Positions 34,431-42,542 of a DNA stretch of 55,549 nucleotides are shown in pieces. The notes under the pieces were generated by a model. That model did not search any database. It saw nothing but the letters and a program-made list of their open reading frames with translations, and was not told the DNA's origin. Source of the DNA: a virus; the IMG/VR virus record IMGVR_UViG_3300017917_001229, positions 1-55,549 of that record; one strand, 5' to 3'. Made by a program: the position numbers and the translations under genes. Every line of letters begins with the position of its first letter. The first letter of the stretch is position 1.

Positions 34431-35147
34431 CGTATTTAGCAGATAATACTGCTCCACACGTTTCCACCATAGCTGTCGATATTGTTCAAATTCTGCGCCT
34501 TCCAGCACAAATTCCTGGTATTCCGGCGGTGTAATAACATTGCCCATGTCGTCTACTTCGGGTTTGACGCACATCAAAATAACACCCTTTTTGATAGCAG
34601 TACCGTGTAGCTCATTGTGTGCTTCTGCATAGGCGCAGAGCTGTAGGAAGTAATCTTCAATCCATTCACGACGTTTGGGCTTGTTGGTTTGTTTGTAGTC
34701 CAATATCGCTTCGTTGTTTAGGTGTACACCTGCGGCATCTGTGGTGCCTGCATATACACTGGGAAAATACAGCGGAACTTCATAACCCCAGAACTCGTTG
34801 ACTCTGTTGACAATGCCCTGCGTGATCACAGTTTCTGCCATGGCATGACTGGCCCAGCCAAATGGGTTTGTGCCACGGTCTTTTAGCTCACCATTTTTTA
34901 CATAGTGTTCTAGATAGGTGTGCATGCGTGTGCCACGATTGGCAGCTTCAGTGGTAATTTGTTGAGCACGTTCTGTGCCCACTCGCTTGCGCCACTCGTT
35001 GAGTGCCTGTACTTTTTCAGCAGGTTTGGTTTTGTCCAGAATAGTGGTCACACTAGGCAATTTGTTGCCGTCGGGTGTGGCATAAAAACGCTTGCCGTTG
35101 ACTTCTACTCTGGGCACAGGAGTGTAGGTAAATTTGGGATTAAACAT
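34428..35147 (-). CDS. PD-(D/E)XK-type exonuclease-like protein
   Basis: 239 aa. Catalytic-type residues: YAGTTDAAG (the D), ILDYKQTNKPK (the D-x-K) and IEDYFLQLCAYAEAHNE. This is a RecB/Cas4-like nuclease fold common in T4-like marine phages. Likely acts on host or phage DNA ends. Only two nearby Cys, so no obvious Fe-S site despite adjacent Fe-S genes. Confidence 0.75.
   Translation of the reverse strand: MFNPKFTYTPVPRVEVNGKRFYATPDGNKLPSVTTILDKTKPAEKVQALNEWRKRVGTERAQQITTEAANRGTRMHTYLEHYVKNGELKDRGTNPFGWASHAMAETVITQGIVNRVNEFWGYEVPLYFPSVYAGTTDAAGVHLNNEAILDYKQTNKPKRREWIEDYFLQLCAYAEAHNELHGTAIKKGVILMCVKPEVDDMGNVITPPEYQEFVLEGAEFEQYRQLWWKRVEQYYLLNT
34433..34439 (-). promoter_or_regulatory. Late-type element (CTAAATA) before tail spike
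   Basis: CTAAATAC lies inside the last codons of the nuclease gene, immediately before a hairpin. Gives the tail spike its own late start within a longer operon. Confidence 0.45.
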
Positions 35148-35577
35148 CTAGTTGCTCGACTTGTATGTTGGAGTTTTTGAGAAAGTCAACGCCGGCTGTG
35201 TCACGATAGGCGTGGCCAAAGTACACACGACGTATTCCGCTTTGGTAAATCAATTTAGCACAGTCCAAACAAGGAGCATGAGTGATAAAAATATCAGCAC
35301 CTTGCCCACTGTCGCTGGATCGGGCCAACTTGGCTATGGCATTGGTTTCAGCGTGTAGCACTTCGGGTCTGGTTTTGAGAACTTGCCCGCCATCTTCGTG
35401 CTGTTCAACCACTGTTTCGCAATCGTTATCCCAGCCTGCGGGCATGCCGTTGTAGCCAATGCTAATAATTCTGTCATCTTTGACAATGATAGCACCCACA
35501 TGCAGTCTACGAGCATGACTGAGTTCAGCGAATATCTTGGCTGTGGCCATGTAGGCCTGTTTAAATTTTGTTTTCAA
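35140..35577 (-). CDS. dCMP/deoxycytidylate deaminase
   Basis: 145 aa from a TTG at 35577, whose TTGA overlaps the iscA stop. Zinc motifs: HAETNAI (HAE) and APCLDC (PCxxC), plus GYNGMPAGWDNDCE. Converts dCMP to dUMP for dTTP synthesis, matching the RNR genes downstream. Usual phage length. Confidence 0.93.
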   Translation of the reverse strand: MKTKFKQAYMATAKIFAELSHARRLHVGAIIVKDDRIISIGYNGMPAGWDNDCETVVEQHEDGGQVLKTRPEVLHAETNAIAKLARSSDSGQGADIFITHAPCLDCAKLIYQSGIRRVYFGHAYRDTAGVDFLKNSNIQVEQLDV

Positions 35578-35894
35578 ATTCTAAATGATTCACCGCAGCC
35601 GCAGCGATCTTTTTCGTTGGGGTTATTAAATTCAAAGCCTTCATTAAGACCTTGACGCACATAATCAATCTGTAAATTTTGTAGATATGGTTGATCTTTT
35701 TTGTTTACTATCACACTGAATCCATCATGTAATTCTGCATCGTCACCAGGATTTAATGTATCAACATATTCTAACACATAAGCAAGCCCAGAGCAACCAG
35801 TGGTTCTTACTCCTATGCGAATGCCCAGACCGTGCCCGCGACGTTGCAGTTGTTGTTGTATCTTTTTGGTTGCAGATTCAGTGACTGAAATCAT
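35574..35894 (-). CDS. iscA: A-type Fe-S carrier (IscA/ErpA family)
   Basis: 106 aa, the typical size. Three conserved Cys: 34 (TTGCSGLAY), 98 and 100 (CGCGESF). Receives and delivers Fe-S clusters. In the same operon as IscU. Function intact by sequence. Partner IscS is not seen and would come from the host. Confidence 0.95.
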   Translation of the reverse strand: MISVTESATKKIQQQLQRRGHGLGIRIGVRTTGCSGLAYVLEYVDTLNPGDDAELHDGFSVIVNKKDQPYLQNLQIDYVRQGLNEGFEFNNPNEKDRCGCGESFRI

Positions 35895-35904
35895 TGCTTG
35901 TTGC

Positions 35905-36576
35905 TTATTCCTTGCGTCCGCCCAACAACTGTAGCAAGTTCAAGAACAAGTTGATGAAGTCTAGATACAGGGTCAGGGCACCAATGACTTCAGTGTTGCC
36001 ATTGCTGTCTACTGAAACCAACTCACGAATCTTTTGTGTGTCATAGGCAGTGAGTCCTAGGAACACAATGATGGCCAAGGCTGATATGGTCATTTGTGCT
36101 ACACTGCTACCAATAAAGATATTGATAATTGATGCTATGATAATAGCAATCAAGCCCACAAACATCCACTTGCCTAAGCTATCCAAACTTTGTTTGGTAA
36201 AGTAGCCATAAAAGCTCATGGTAGCAAACAACACAGCCGCGGCCATGAACGCACCAACAATACTGCCAATGTTGAACACCACAAAGATAGTGGCAAAGCT
36301 CACACCCATGAGTGCGGCAAAACTATGCAAGGCCAATTGTGCCTGAGGCCGGGTCATTTTTTCCATGCCAAAAGTCAAGAACAAAATAACTGCCAAGGGT
36401 GCAAATATCACAATCCACTTCATTGCTCCTGTGAACAAGAACTGCATCAAGGCTGGACTCGAAGCTACCAGCAAGCTGACCAACATTGAATTGATCACTG
36501 CCAAGAACATGTTGTTGTAAACACCCAGCATGGCTGAGTTTATTTCTGAGGCTGATCTATAAGTCAAAGTATTCAT
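35905..36576 (-). CDS. Bax-inhibitor-1/YccA-like membrane protein
   Basis: 223 aa with about seven hydrophobic helices. Family end motifs LGLTAYDTQKIRE and LYLDFINLFLNLLQLLG are present. Bacterial YccA is known to modulate the FtsH protease. A phage copy could shield phage or host proteins from FtsH, but that is inference. Start overlaps the iscU stop (ATGA, SD AAGGAG). Confidence 0.9.
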   Translation of the reverse strand: MNTLTYRSASEINSAMLGVYNNMFLAVINSMLVSLLVASSPALMQFLFTGAMKWIVIFAPLAVILFLTFGMEKMTRPQAQLALHSFAALMGVSFATIFVVFNIGSIVGAFMAAAVLFATMSFYGYFTKQSLDSLGKWMFVGLIAIIIASIINIFIGSSVAQMTISALAIIVFLGLTAYDTQKIRELVSVDSNGNTEVIGALTLYLDFINLFLNLLQLLGGRKE

Positions 36577-36956
36577 ACGTCTCCTTGTTTTTTACGATAA
36601 TCTTCTATGGCTGCTTTGATGGCATCTTCTGCCAGGATTGAGCAGTGAATCTTAACAGGCGGGAGTGCGAGTTCTTCAGCAATCTGGCTGTTCTGTATTG
36701 TGCCTGCTTGGTCAAGTGTCTTGCCCTTGACCCATTCGGTAACGAGTGACGAGCTCGCAATTGCTGAGCCGCAACCGTAGGTTTTAAATTTAGCATCTGT
36801 TATAACTCCATCCTCTACACGTATTTGTAGTCGCATGACATCACCACAGGCCGGTGCCCCTACTACGCCAGATCCTACTGCGGGATCTGTGGGATCCATT
36901 TTGCCCACGTTGCGTGGATTTTCATAGTGATCGATTACTTTTTCAGAATAGGCCAT
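36573..36956 (-). CDS. iscU: Fe-S cluster scaffold IscU
   Basis: 127 aa, the usual length. Cluster ligands Cys37 (APACGDVM), Cys62 (YGCGSAIASSS), Cys105 (KIHCSILAEDAI). The HscA-recognition LPPVK motif at 98-102 is conserved, so it should engage host HscA/HscB. First gene of the long operon, with its own promoter. Confidence 0.97.
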   Translation of the reverse strand: MAYSEKVIDHYENPRNVGKMDPTDPAVGSGVVGAPACGDVMRLQIRVEDGVITDAKFKTYGCGSAIASSSLVTEWVKGKTLDQAGTIQNSQIAEELALPPVKIHCSILAEDAIKAAIEDYRKKQGDV

Positions 36957-36975
36957 AGTGATATCTCCTTTAGAT

Positions 36976-37004
36976 ATTATAACAGCTTTGCTTGATATTT
37001 ACAA
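36976..37004 (-). promoter_or_regulatory. Promoter of the iscU operon
   Basis: TTGTAA-17-TATAAT on the minus strand, then SD AAAGGAGATATC and ATG 36956. Sigma70-like with a weak -35. Confidence 0.6.
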
Positions 37005-37013
37005 CAGTTTTGG

Positions 37014-37352
37014 TTATTTCATTCGCCGCTTGAGTGCGGCCTTGGCGTTGGAATCCACTGTGGCTCTGGCTTGATCCACGGTCATTCCGGTTGTGGCATC
37101 CAATTCGCCTTTGAACCGAATTACACCCGAATTTGGGTCCAATGGTTCTAGAACATTTTTGAGAGGATCTCGATCAATAAGATCCCCAAGATTTTCTTTG
37201 GTGACGTTTACACCTAGACTTTTTGCAGCGTCAATAAAGGCATTTTGAGAGATTTGCCCTTGAGCATTTTCATCCCGGGCGCGGTCGGCCAGCCATGTAG
37301 ACAAGGCCAACAACTTTTGCGATTCGGGCTCAGCAAACTCTCTTAAACGCAT
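37014..37352 (-). CDS. Probable head/internal protein, 112 aa
   Basis: ATG 37352 overlaps the upstream stop (TAATG). N-terminus MRLREFAEPESQ resembles the starts of the neighbouring proteins at 37352, 39898 and 41781. Helical, Ala-rich, no signal. Possibly prohead-targeted. Function not identified. Confidence 0.5.
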   Translation of the reverse strand: MRLREFAEPESQKLLALSTWLADRARDENAQGQISQNAFIDAAKSLGVNVTKENLGDLIDRDPLKNVLEPLDPNSGVIRFKGELDATTGMTVDQARATVDSNAKAALKRRMK

Positions 37353-38224
37353 TATCGTTTGCCACGACCCAGAGTTGTTTCTAGATCTGTTGGCTCTTCT
37401 TCAGCATCTACTTCAAGGTCTAGTTCTTCTTCGTCGCCTGTGGGCAATTCAGCAGTGACATCCGGTGCTGGAGCTTCCAAGTCTTGACCTGGAACAGCAG
37501 GTGCTTGACCTGTGACCACGCCTAGAGCTGTTTCCAATTGACCTTTTGAACCTTGTAAATTCTGTGTCAGGCCTGCCAATGCCGCTGTGGCATCTGCATT
37601 GAATTGTTGTGCTTGATCAACGCCAACTTCGTTCTTGATTTGATCAACTAGAGCTGGCAAATCCTTGAACTGCATGGCAGTGACTTGTTCAATCATTTTT
37701 TGTACTTGATCAACCATGTCTTGTGATGCTAGTACAACTTGAGCCTGTTGTACTTCTGATTCTTTTAATTTGCGACGCAAACTGTGCTTGCCTTCGGCCA
37801 TGCTCAACTGCTTTTGTAGTTCAGCTTTTTGTTTGGCATGAGCTTGATCAAGCTCACGCATTTGATCTTGAATCTGTTTGCGCTTTTGAACTTGTTGTTG
37901 AGCTTGCAATGCTGCTGCTTGTTGTGGAGTTTGTCCGGCTGGTGCTTGACCTGTGGCAGCAGTAGCGGCCATGTCTTGTTCACTCAACTTGCTGGTCAAT
38001 GCCTGTTCCATCATGACCAATTTTAAATAAGCAGGATTCTGCTCACTACGATGAAATTCAGGTTGACGGCGATGTTCACCGATCAGTCCACGCACACGGT
38101 TCAACATTTCCTGTGCTTGGCGCTTTGAAATTGATTCAAATGCGATTGATTTACCAAAGTGACTTTCCATCACTTTAGCGACTTGTTTGGTTTTTTGCGG
38201 CGCGGCCAGATCTTGCAGTTTCAT
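37352..38224 (-). CDS. Probable prohead/scaffold-like protein
   Basis: 290 aa from ATG 38224 (AAGGA, 8 nt); the frame's TTG at 38230 is less likely. N-terminus MKLQDLAAPQ. Helical Gln/Ala-rich middle (AAALQAQQQVQKRKQIQDQM) and a very acidic C-terminal third (GDEEELDLEVDAEEEPTD). A coiled, charge-segregated protein like scaffold or core proteins. Overlaps the upstream gene by 50 nt. Confidence 0.5.
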   Translation of the reverse strand: MKLQDLAAPQKTKQVAKVMESHFGKSIAFESISKRQAQEMLNRVRGLIGEHRRQPEFHRSEQNPAYLKLVMMEQALTSKLSEQDMAATAATGQAPAGQTPQQAAALQAQQQVQKRKQIQDQMRELDQAHAKQKAELQKQLSMAEGKHSLRRKLKESEVQQAQVVLASQDMVDQVQKMIEQVTAMQFKDLPALVDQIKNEVGVDQAQQFNADATAALAGLTQNLQGSKGQLETALGVVTGQAPAVPGQDLEAPAPDVTAELPTGDEEELDLEVDAEEEPTDLETTLGRGKR

Positions 38225-38672
38225 TATCAAATCCTTTTTGTTGTAAATATTTAGCCAAATTCACACATTTGGTCAATTGATTTTCCAGCTCTTTTCTACG
38301 AATTATTTTGGTTTCTAATTTGATATCCACAGATTCACGGAAATCAGCTCGCTTGCTACGACCTGCAACTCCGGCTCTCACAAATACATCATTGTTTACA
38401 GCCGTCAGTCTTGTGTCTGTGTTGTGAATTTCACGAGCCAGGTTATAGTCTCGATATTTGTCAGCCACACACCAACTCACAGCAGTCTTGGTTGAGCTGA
38501 ATTCACCCACAGCATTGGCCGCACAATAAACAGTATATCCAGGGCGGTTTGGAACTATGCGATATTTTCCAAACAACTCGTATTCTCCATCGTCATTGCG
38601 CCAAATACAATTGGGCAGAATGGTACGCAATTCACTGCGAACCCAGTGTTCTAAATCTTGATCTTTTATCAT
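38175..38672 (-). CDS. Conserved phage hypothetical protein
   Basis: 165 aa. LRTILPNCIWRNDDGEYELFGKYRIV and a Lys/Arg-rich C-terminal half (KLETKIIRRKELENQLTKCV). Likely cytosolic or virion-associated. Function unknown. Confidence 0.6.
   Translation of the reverse strand: MIKDQDLEHWVRSELRTILPNCIWRNDDGEYELFGKYRIVPNRPGYTVYCAANAVGEFSSTKTAVSWCVADKYRDYNLAREIHNTDTRLTAVNNDVFVRAGVAGRSKRADFRESVDIKLETKIIRRKELENQLTKCVNLAKYLQQKGFDNETARSGRAAKNQTSR
38248..38276 (-). promoter_or_regulatory. Hybrid promoter TTGACC-17-TAAATA
   Basis: Combines a sigma70-like -35 with a late-type -10 at the right spacing, upstream of ATG 38224 and inside the 38175 gene. Confidence 0.4.
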
Positions 38673-38936
38673 TTATTTTAATGCGTAATGAGCAATCAGC
38701 CAGCCTATAACTCCAACCAATACTCCAATGGTGCTCACACCCCAGGCAATGATTCGATCATTGTGCTTAGCCACGTGATTTGACATGATCTGGCGAATTT
38801 CTTCCGCACATTCTTCAACTTTGTCAATCTTATTGCCAAGAGTGTCTAGTCGCTGGTCCAGGCTGTTGTAGCGTTCTGCACACAATTCAACGTGTGCTTC
38901 TAAACTTTTCTTTTCAATTTCTGTGGTGTCAGACAT
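38673..38936 (-). CDS. XhlA-like coiled-coil/TM protein
   Basis: 87 aa. N-terminal coiled coil (YNSLDQRLDTLGNKIDKVEE) and a C-terminal TM helix (WGVSTIGVLVGVIGWLIAHYAL), the topology of XhlA and of small holin-associated proteins. Possibly part of lysis. Perfect late box TATAAATA lies about 20 nt before the ATG. Confidence 0.6.
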   Translation of the reverse strand: MSDTTEIEKKSLEAHVELCAERYNSLDQRLDTLGNKIDKVEECAEEIRQIMSNHVAKHNDRIIAWGVSTIGVLVGVIGWLIAHYALK

Positions 38937-38948
38937 GTTTGTTTATCC

Positions 38949-39362
38949 TTATTCTATATTTATAGGCAATGTGTCAAACCATATATTCTTATCTACAGTC
39001 AACACACTGTCTGCGGCTTCTGATTCGCTTAGCCCCAGAATCATGGGCACATCAACACAGTCATTTTTTAGCACTGCCAGGGGATCTTGATCAATCACAA
39101 ACAAATGATCATTGACAAATTCAAATTCAAACTCCCATCCCTGAGCAGTTTTCTTGGGCTGTGAAAAATCAACCTGAGTGCGCAGACTTATTATCTGTGT
39201 GATTGTTTCCCAATTTCTTTGTTGATTTCTAGCAGTGTTCCATTTTTCTGCTGTGTCAATGCAAGTGCCTGTCAAGTCTTGAAATGGCATGCGAGATGGT
39301 TTGAAATGGCCAGTGACTCCAGTGGCTGTGATATCAAAAAGAGTTCGGCATTGTACACGCAT
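38949..39362 (-). CDS. Conserved T4-like phage protein
   Basis: 137 aa. Begins MRVQCRTLFDITATGVTGHF, then NTARNQQRNWETITQIISLRTQ, a pattern I recognise from T4-like marine phages. May be virion-related. No SD is obvious at ATG 39362. Confidence 0.65.
   Translation of the reverse strand: MRVQCRTLFDITATGVTGHFKPSRMPFQDLTGTCIDTAEKWNTARNQQRNWETITQIISLRTQVDFSQPKKTAQGWEFEFEFVNDHLFVIDQDPLAVLKNDCVDVPMILGLSESEAADSVLTVDKNIWFDTLPINIE
38957..38964 (-). promoter_or_regulatory. Late promoter TATAAATA of the 38673 gene
   Basis: Exact T4-type late box on the minus strand, short A-rich leader with AAGGA, then ATG 38936. No hairpin here. Confidence 0.65.
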
Positions 39363-39381
39363 AAGTGTACATATTTAACGG

Positions 39382-39414
39382 CCAAAAAGAAACCCCAGTA
39401 ATAACTGAGGTTTC
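39382..39414 (-). terminator. Rho-independent terminator of 39435-39827
   Basis: Stem GAAACC/GGTTTC plus CAG/CTG with one C-A mismatch, TAATAA loop (39389-39414), followed on the minus strand by TTTTT. Ends the one-gene unit above. Confidence 0.75.
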
Positions 39415-39434
39415 CGATACAAGCTAAGTTTAAA

Positions 39435-39827
39435 TTAGTTTGTGAATGTTGCAGAAGCAGCTACACTTGATGTGCCACCAGTTGCAGCGTCAACAGCAGC
39501 AGCCAATGATGTTGTGTCATAAGCGCCTGTTGGGTACAAAGCTAATGCCAATGTGTCTGTGCCTGTGTCAGTGAATTCATAGATAGCGATAGTTGCTGTC
39601 TGTTGAATTGCCTGGATTGCTTGGTTAGCGATTGTGGTGTTAGCCGCAATGTTTGCCAATGTCACAGTGAAAAAGTCTAACTTTGGACCTTGTGGTTGAA
39701 CTGTTGCGCCACTAACTAATGCGTTAGCGCCTGAACTCCAACCTGCGCCACTTGATGTGTTTGCAACGCCTTGGTCAAATACTACTACCGGTTTTAAGTC
39801 ACCGTTTGTGCGTGGGAATTGTGCCAT
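39435..39827 (-). CDS. Probable abundant virion (decoration-like) protein
   Basis: 130 aa, low charge, Ala/Thr-rich. MAQFPRTNGDLKPVVVFDQG at the N-terminus is a pattern I associate with structural proteins of marine T4-like phages. The gene is a self-contained unit: perfect late promoter (39869), 5' hairpin, strong SD (AAGGAG) and a rho-independent terminator. That suggests high late expression. Capsid decoration or similar role is inferred. Confidence 0.6.
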   Translation of the reverse strand: MAQFPRTNGDLKPVVVFDQGVANTSSGAGWSSGANALVSGATVQPQGPKLDFFTVTLANIAANTTIANQAIQAIQQTATIAIYEFTDTGTDTLALALYPTGAYDTTSLAAAVDAATGGTSSVAASATFTN

Positions 39828-39848
39828 TTTAAAATCTCCTTAATGTGT

Positions 39849-39862
39849 GGACTTGGTTGTCC
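39849..39862 (-). other. 5'-terminal hairpin of the 39435 transcript
   Basis: GGAC/GTCC stem with AACCAA loop, starting 6 nt after TATAAATA. Short but at the same position as the other late-leader hairpins. Confidence 0.5.
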
Positions 39863-39868
39863 TACTTT

Positions 39869-39876
39869 TATTTATA
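39869..39876 (-). promoter_or_regulatory. Late promoter TATAAATA of the 39435 gene
   Basis: Exact late box on the minus strand, about 40 nt before ATG 39827. Confidence 0.7.
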
Positions 39877-39897
39877 CCGTTTGACAAAAATCCAGGT

Positions 39898-41781
39898 CTA
39901 CTCACCCAAATTGGGGTTGTTTAAGATGCGGTTTCCTGCTGAAAATCCAAAGCGATTTACCAACTTGGCACGTCCTGCAGGAGCCGCTATGACCCAGCCT
40001 TCTTGTCCAGGTTGCTGGCGATCCAGCTGATTCAGCATGTCTGTTTTGATTTCGTGCAACAACAAGAAGCTGGTAAAGGCCGCTGAAATACCATCTATGT
40101 TTGAGCTTGGGCTCTGTAGGTATTCCACAATGTTGTTGTACTTGCGCGGTGTCACGGCTGTTTGCAACCATGGGCCAAAATCTGCCAACAAATTGTCATA
40201 GTTGCTGGTGATTCTTGAATTGATATAGCGTTTGCACAACTGTGGCAAATCAGTGATGCCAGCGGCTCGTAGATCTGCAGGGTTGAAAAGACTGTCAATG
40301 GCAGCACCATTTTGTGCCACAACTGATCTCAGTTCGCGTTCGAGCTTTCTGCTGGGTGTGACATTTTGAATGTCTTTTACAGTGGGCTCAATCAACAACA
40401 GTCCTGGATGCGGATTGAACTTGATATTTTTAATGGGTTCAGCCTGTGACTGTGCATCGTCATAGCGAGTGTGTATGGCAATGCCCACTTCAGATTCGCC
40501 AATGGCCTGGCCCAAACGGCTGGTCACAGGAATACGATATTCAACAAAGTTGGGCTTGAACACATAAGCACCTGCTTGTTCCGGCGGCGTTGATGTGTAC
40601 AGCAAGTCACCTTGAATATAACCACGGAGGTTCTGTGGTGTGGCCTTTTCTAGCATGGGCCATAATTGTGTGTAAATTCCAATCAACTCACTGCGTTCAC
40701 CTGAGCGCATGTTCTGTATGCGGGCCAGCATGTCTGGGCTTGTGGCCAAGCCGTCGTAGCCCTTGGCCAGGAATCCTGACTTGTCTGTGAGCACAAACTC
40801 ACCTGTGGGCTTGCGACCAAATATGATAGCGGGTTTTCCGTCCCATTTAACTGTGGTTGTGTCAGCTGTGTTTTCAGCGGCTGCTTTGATAATGTCTAGA
40901 GCTTCCTTTATGCCACGTGTGCCTTTTTCAAACACCAGATCTTCCAGGTGTTCAATTCTGGCCGCTGCTTCTGTGACCACTTGTCGGCTTTCAACTATGG
41001 GTTGCATGCCTTGATTCACAATACGATCACGCAAGCGAGCTAGAAAGTTTACTTCTGTATAGCCTGTTGGTGCGGGCAATTCCATGCCTTCCATAAAAGG
41101 CACACCTTCACGAGCAAAATGCTCACGTGCATCTTTTAATTTGGCATCTTTTTGGGGATCCGCTTCCAAGGCTGCTACAATTGATTCCACACTGATTAAA
41201 TCTTCTCGTGTGGCCTTTTTGTTCAATAATATCTGAGCAATGGCGTCCGGATCATTTGAAATGATTTCATTTGTCACACGATCCTGTAGACCTGCTGTTT
41301 GATTTAATTTGTAGCCCATTGATTTGGCAATTGAATTCATCAACACATTGCGGTCTTGGCCTTTCCAATTTGAATCAGCTGGTGCTGACAAAATGAATTT
41401 TGAAAATGGCACATCCTTTAAAAACATAAAGTCTGTTTGTACATAGCCCTGATCAGGACGTCCATTAATGGGTGTGCGCAAATGCACACTGATACCACTT
41501 TTACGAATATATTCTTCGGGCTTGAGTCCGTGACTCTGTGCCCACTGTGTGAGATGTTGTACCAATTGTTCTTTGGTCACTTGATTGGCATCTACTGCCA
41601 GATCCAAATCTCCTGATGTGGGTTTACGTCCTGTTGAGCCCAAGGTGTTGTCTTGTAGTTCCAAGCCAGTGAGTTGCTCTAGCCAAGCAATGGTGCTCTT
41701 GACATCTGTTTGGTTGATGCGCTGTGTTAGTGCTCGTCCAGACGCATCTTTGAATATGTTTCCACCTTCGTGTAGTTGCAT
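39898..41781 (-). CDS. Nucleotidyltransferase-fold / KxDG ligase-like fusion protein
   Basis: 627 aa, ATG overlapping the upstream stop (TAATG). The N-terminal domain has LGSTGRKPTSGDLDLAVD (48-64) and VQTDF (Asp117), the G-S..D-x-D..D pattern of nucleotidyltransferases. The second half has TTVKWDGKPAIIFGR (Lys312 in KWDG), LTDKSGF and GYIQGDLLYT, resembling the adenylating core of DNA/RNA ligases. It starts MQLHEGG, like neighbouring presumed head proteins. Substrate unknown. I am confident of both motif sets, less of activity. Confidence 0.7.
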   Translation of the reverse strand: MQLHEGGNIFKDASGRALTQRINQTDVKSTIAWLEQLTGLELQDNTLGSTGRKPTSGDLDLAVDANQVTKEQLVQHLTQWAQSHGLKPEEYIRKSGISVHLRTPINGRPDQGYVQTDFMFLKDVPFSKFILSAPADSNWKGQDRNVLMNSIAKSMGYKLNQTAGLQDRVTNEIISNDPDAIAQILLNKKATREDLISVESIVAALEADPQKDAKLKDAREHFAREGVPFMEGMELPAPTGYTEVNFLARLRDRIVNQGMQPIVESRQVVTEAAARIEHLEDLVFEKGTRGIKEALDIIKAAAENTADTTTVKWDGKPAIIFGRKPTGEFVLTDKSGFLAKGYDGLATSPDMLARIQNMRSGERSELIGIYTQLWPMLEKATPQNLRGYIQGDLLYTSTPPEQAGAYVFKPNFVEYRIPVTSRLGQAIGESEVGIAIHTRYDDAQSQAEPIKNIKFNPHPGLLLIEPTVKDIQNVTPSRKLERELRSVVAQNGAAIDSLFNPADLRAAGITDLPQLCKRYINSRITSNYDNLLADFGPWLQTAVTPRKYNNIVEYLQSPSSNIDGISAAFTSFLLLHEIKTDMLNQLDRQQPGQEGWVIAAPAGRAKLVNRFGFSAGNRILNNPNLGE

Positions 41782-42542
41782 TATAATCCCAGGGTCTTTT
41801 TCAGTTGATCAGCCAAGGCAGGGTCAGCTTTGATTGCCTGTTGTAGTTGATTGATTTTGGCTGTGTCAATGCCCAGTTGTTGTAGCACTGTGTCAACTGC
41901 GTTGGTTTGTGTTTGTGACTTAGGAGCTGTTTGTTGTGCAGCCGTGGGTGTGGCCTTGGCCAGTTCTTGGTCCAAGAATGCCTGGAAACTTTGATCAACC
42001 ACTGCTTTTGTTGTTTGATCAGCCCACTCTCCTTGATCATTGATGATGTATGTTTTGTTTCTAAACTGTAGCACAGCAGGATCAGGATTGATCACTTTGA
42101 CCATTAATTGTCCTGCGCCAGATGTTGTGTCTGTGGTTGATGTTGCTGCCTGCTGAATCAGCTTGGGAAATAGATTTTCAACTGCGGCAGGATTGTCTGC
42201 TTGATCACTGATAGCATCAACCAGCTGTGTGATTTCTTGTTGGTTGATGGCATTGGCAATGGGTTGCCCTTTTAACAAATTCTTTTGTACAAAAGCCATG
42301 AGAGCCTGTTTGTAAAGTTGACTGTAGCGCACAGGATCAGGATTCGCGGCTTTCAATTGTTTTGCGTACAGGTTCCAGGCCTTGACAGCACGGTCTGAGA
42401 CATTTTGTACACCCTGTTGAGATCTACGGTCTTGCTTGGCCTGCTGATAACCTTGAAGTGCGCCCTTGGCACCGGCAGCAGCTGATTTAATACCTTGCAG
42501 TATGCCCTGCTCATTTAATTGTGTTAGCTCATGTATTTGCAT
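41781..42542 (-). CDS. Probable internal/virion protein, 253 aa
   Basis: Starts MQIHELTQLNEQGILQG, a likely capsid-targeting-type N-terminus shared in style with its neighbours. Gln/Ala-rich helical body with many QQ/AQ runs. No enzyme motif. Overlaps both flanking genes. Confidence 0.55.
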   Translation of the reverse strand: MQIHELTQLNEQGILQGIKSAAAGAKGALQGYQQAKQDRRSQQGVQNVSDRAVKAWNLYAKQLKAANPDPVRYSQLYKQALMAFVQKNLLKGQPIANAINQQEITQLVDAISDQADNPAAVENLFPKLIQQAATSTTDTTSGAGQLMVKVINPDPAVLQFRNKTYIINDQGEWADQTTKAVVDQSFQAFLDQELAKATPTAAQQTAPKSQTQTNAVDTVLQQLGIDTAKINQLQQAIKADPALADQLKKTLGL

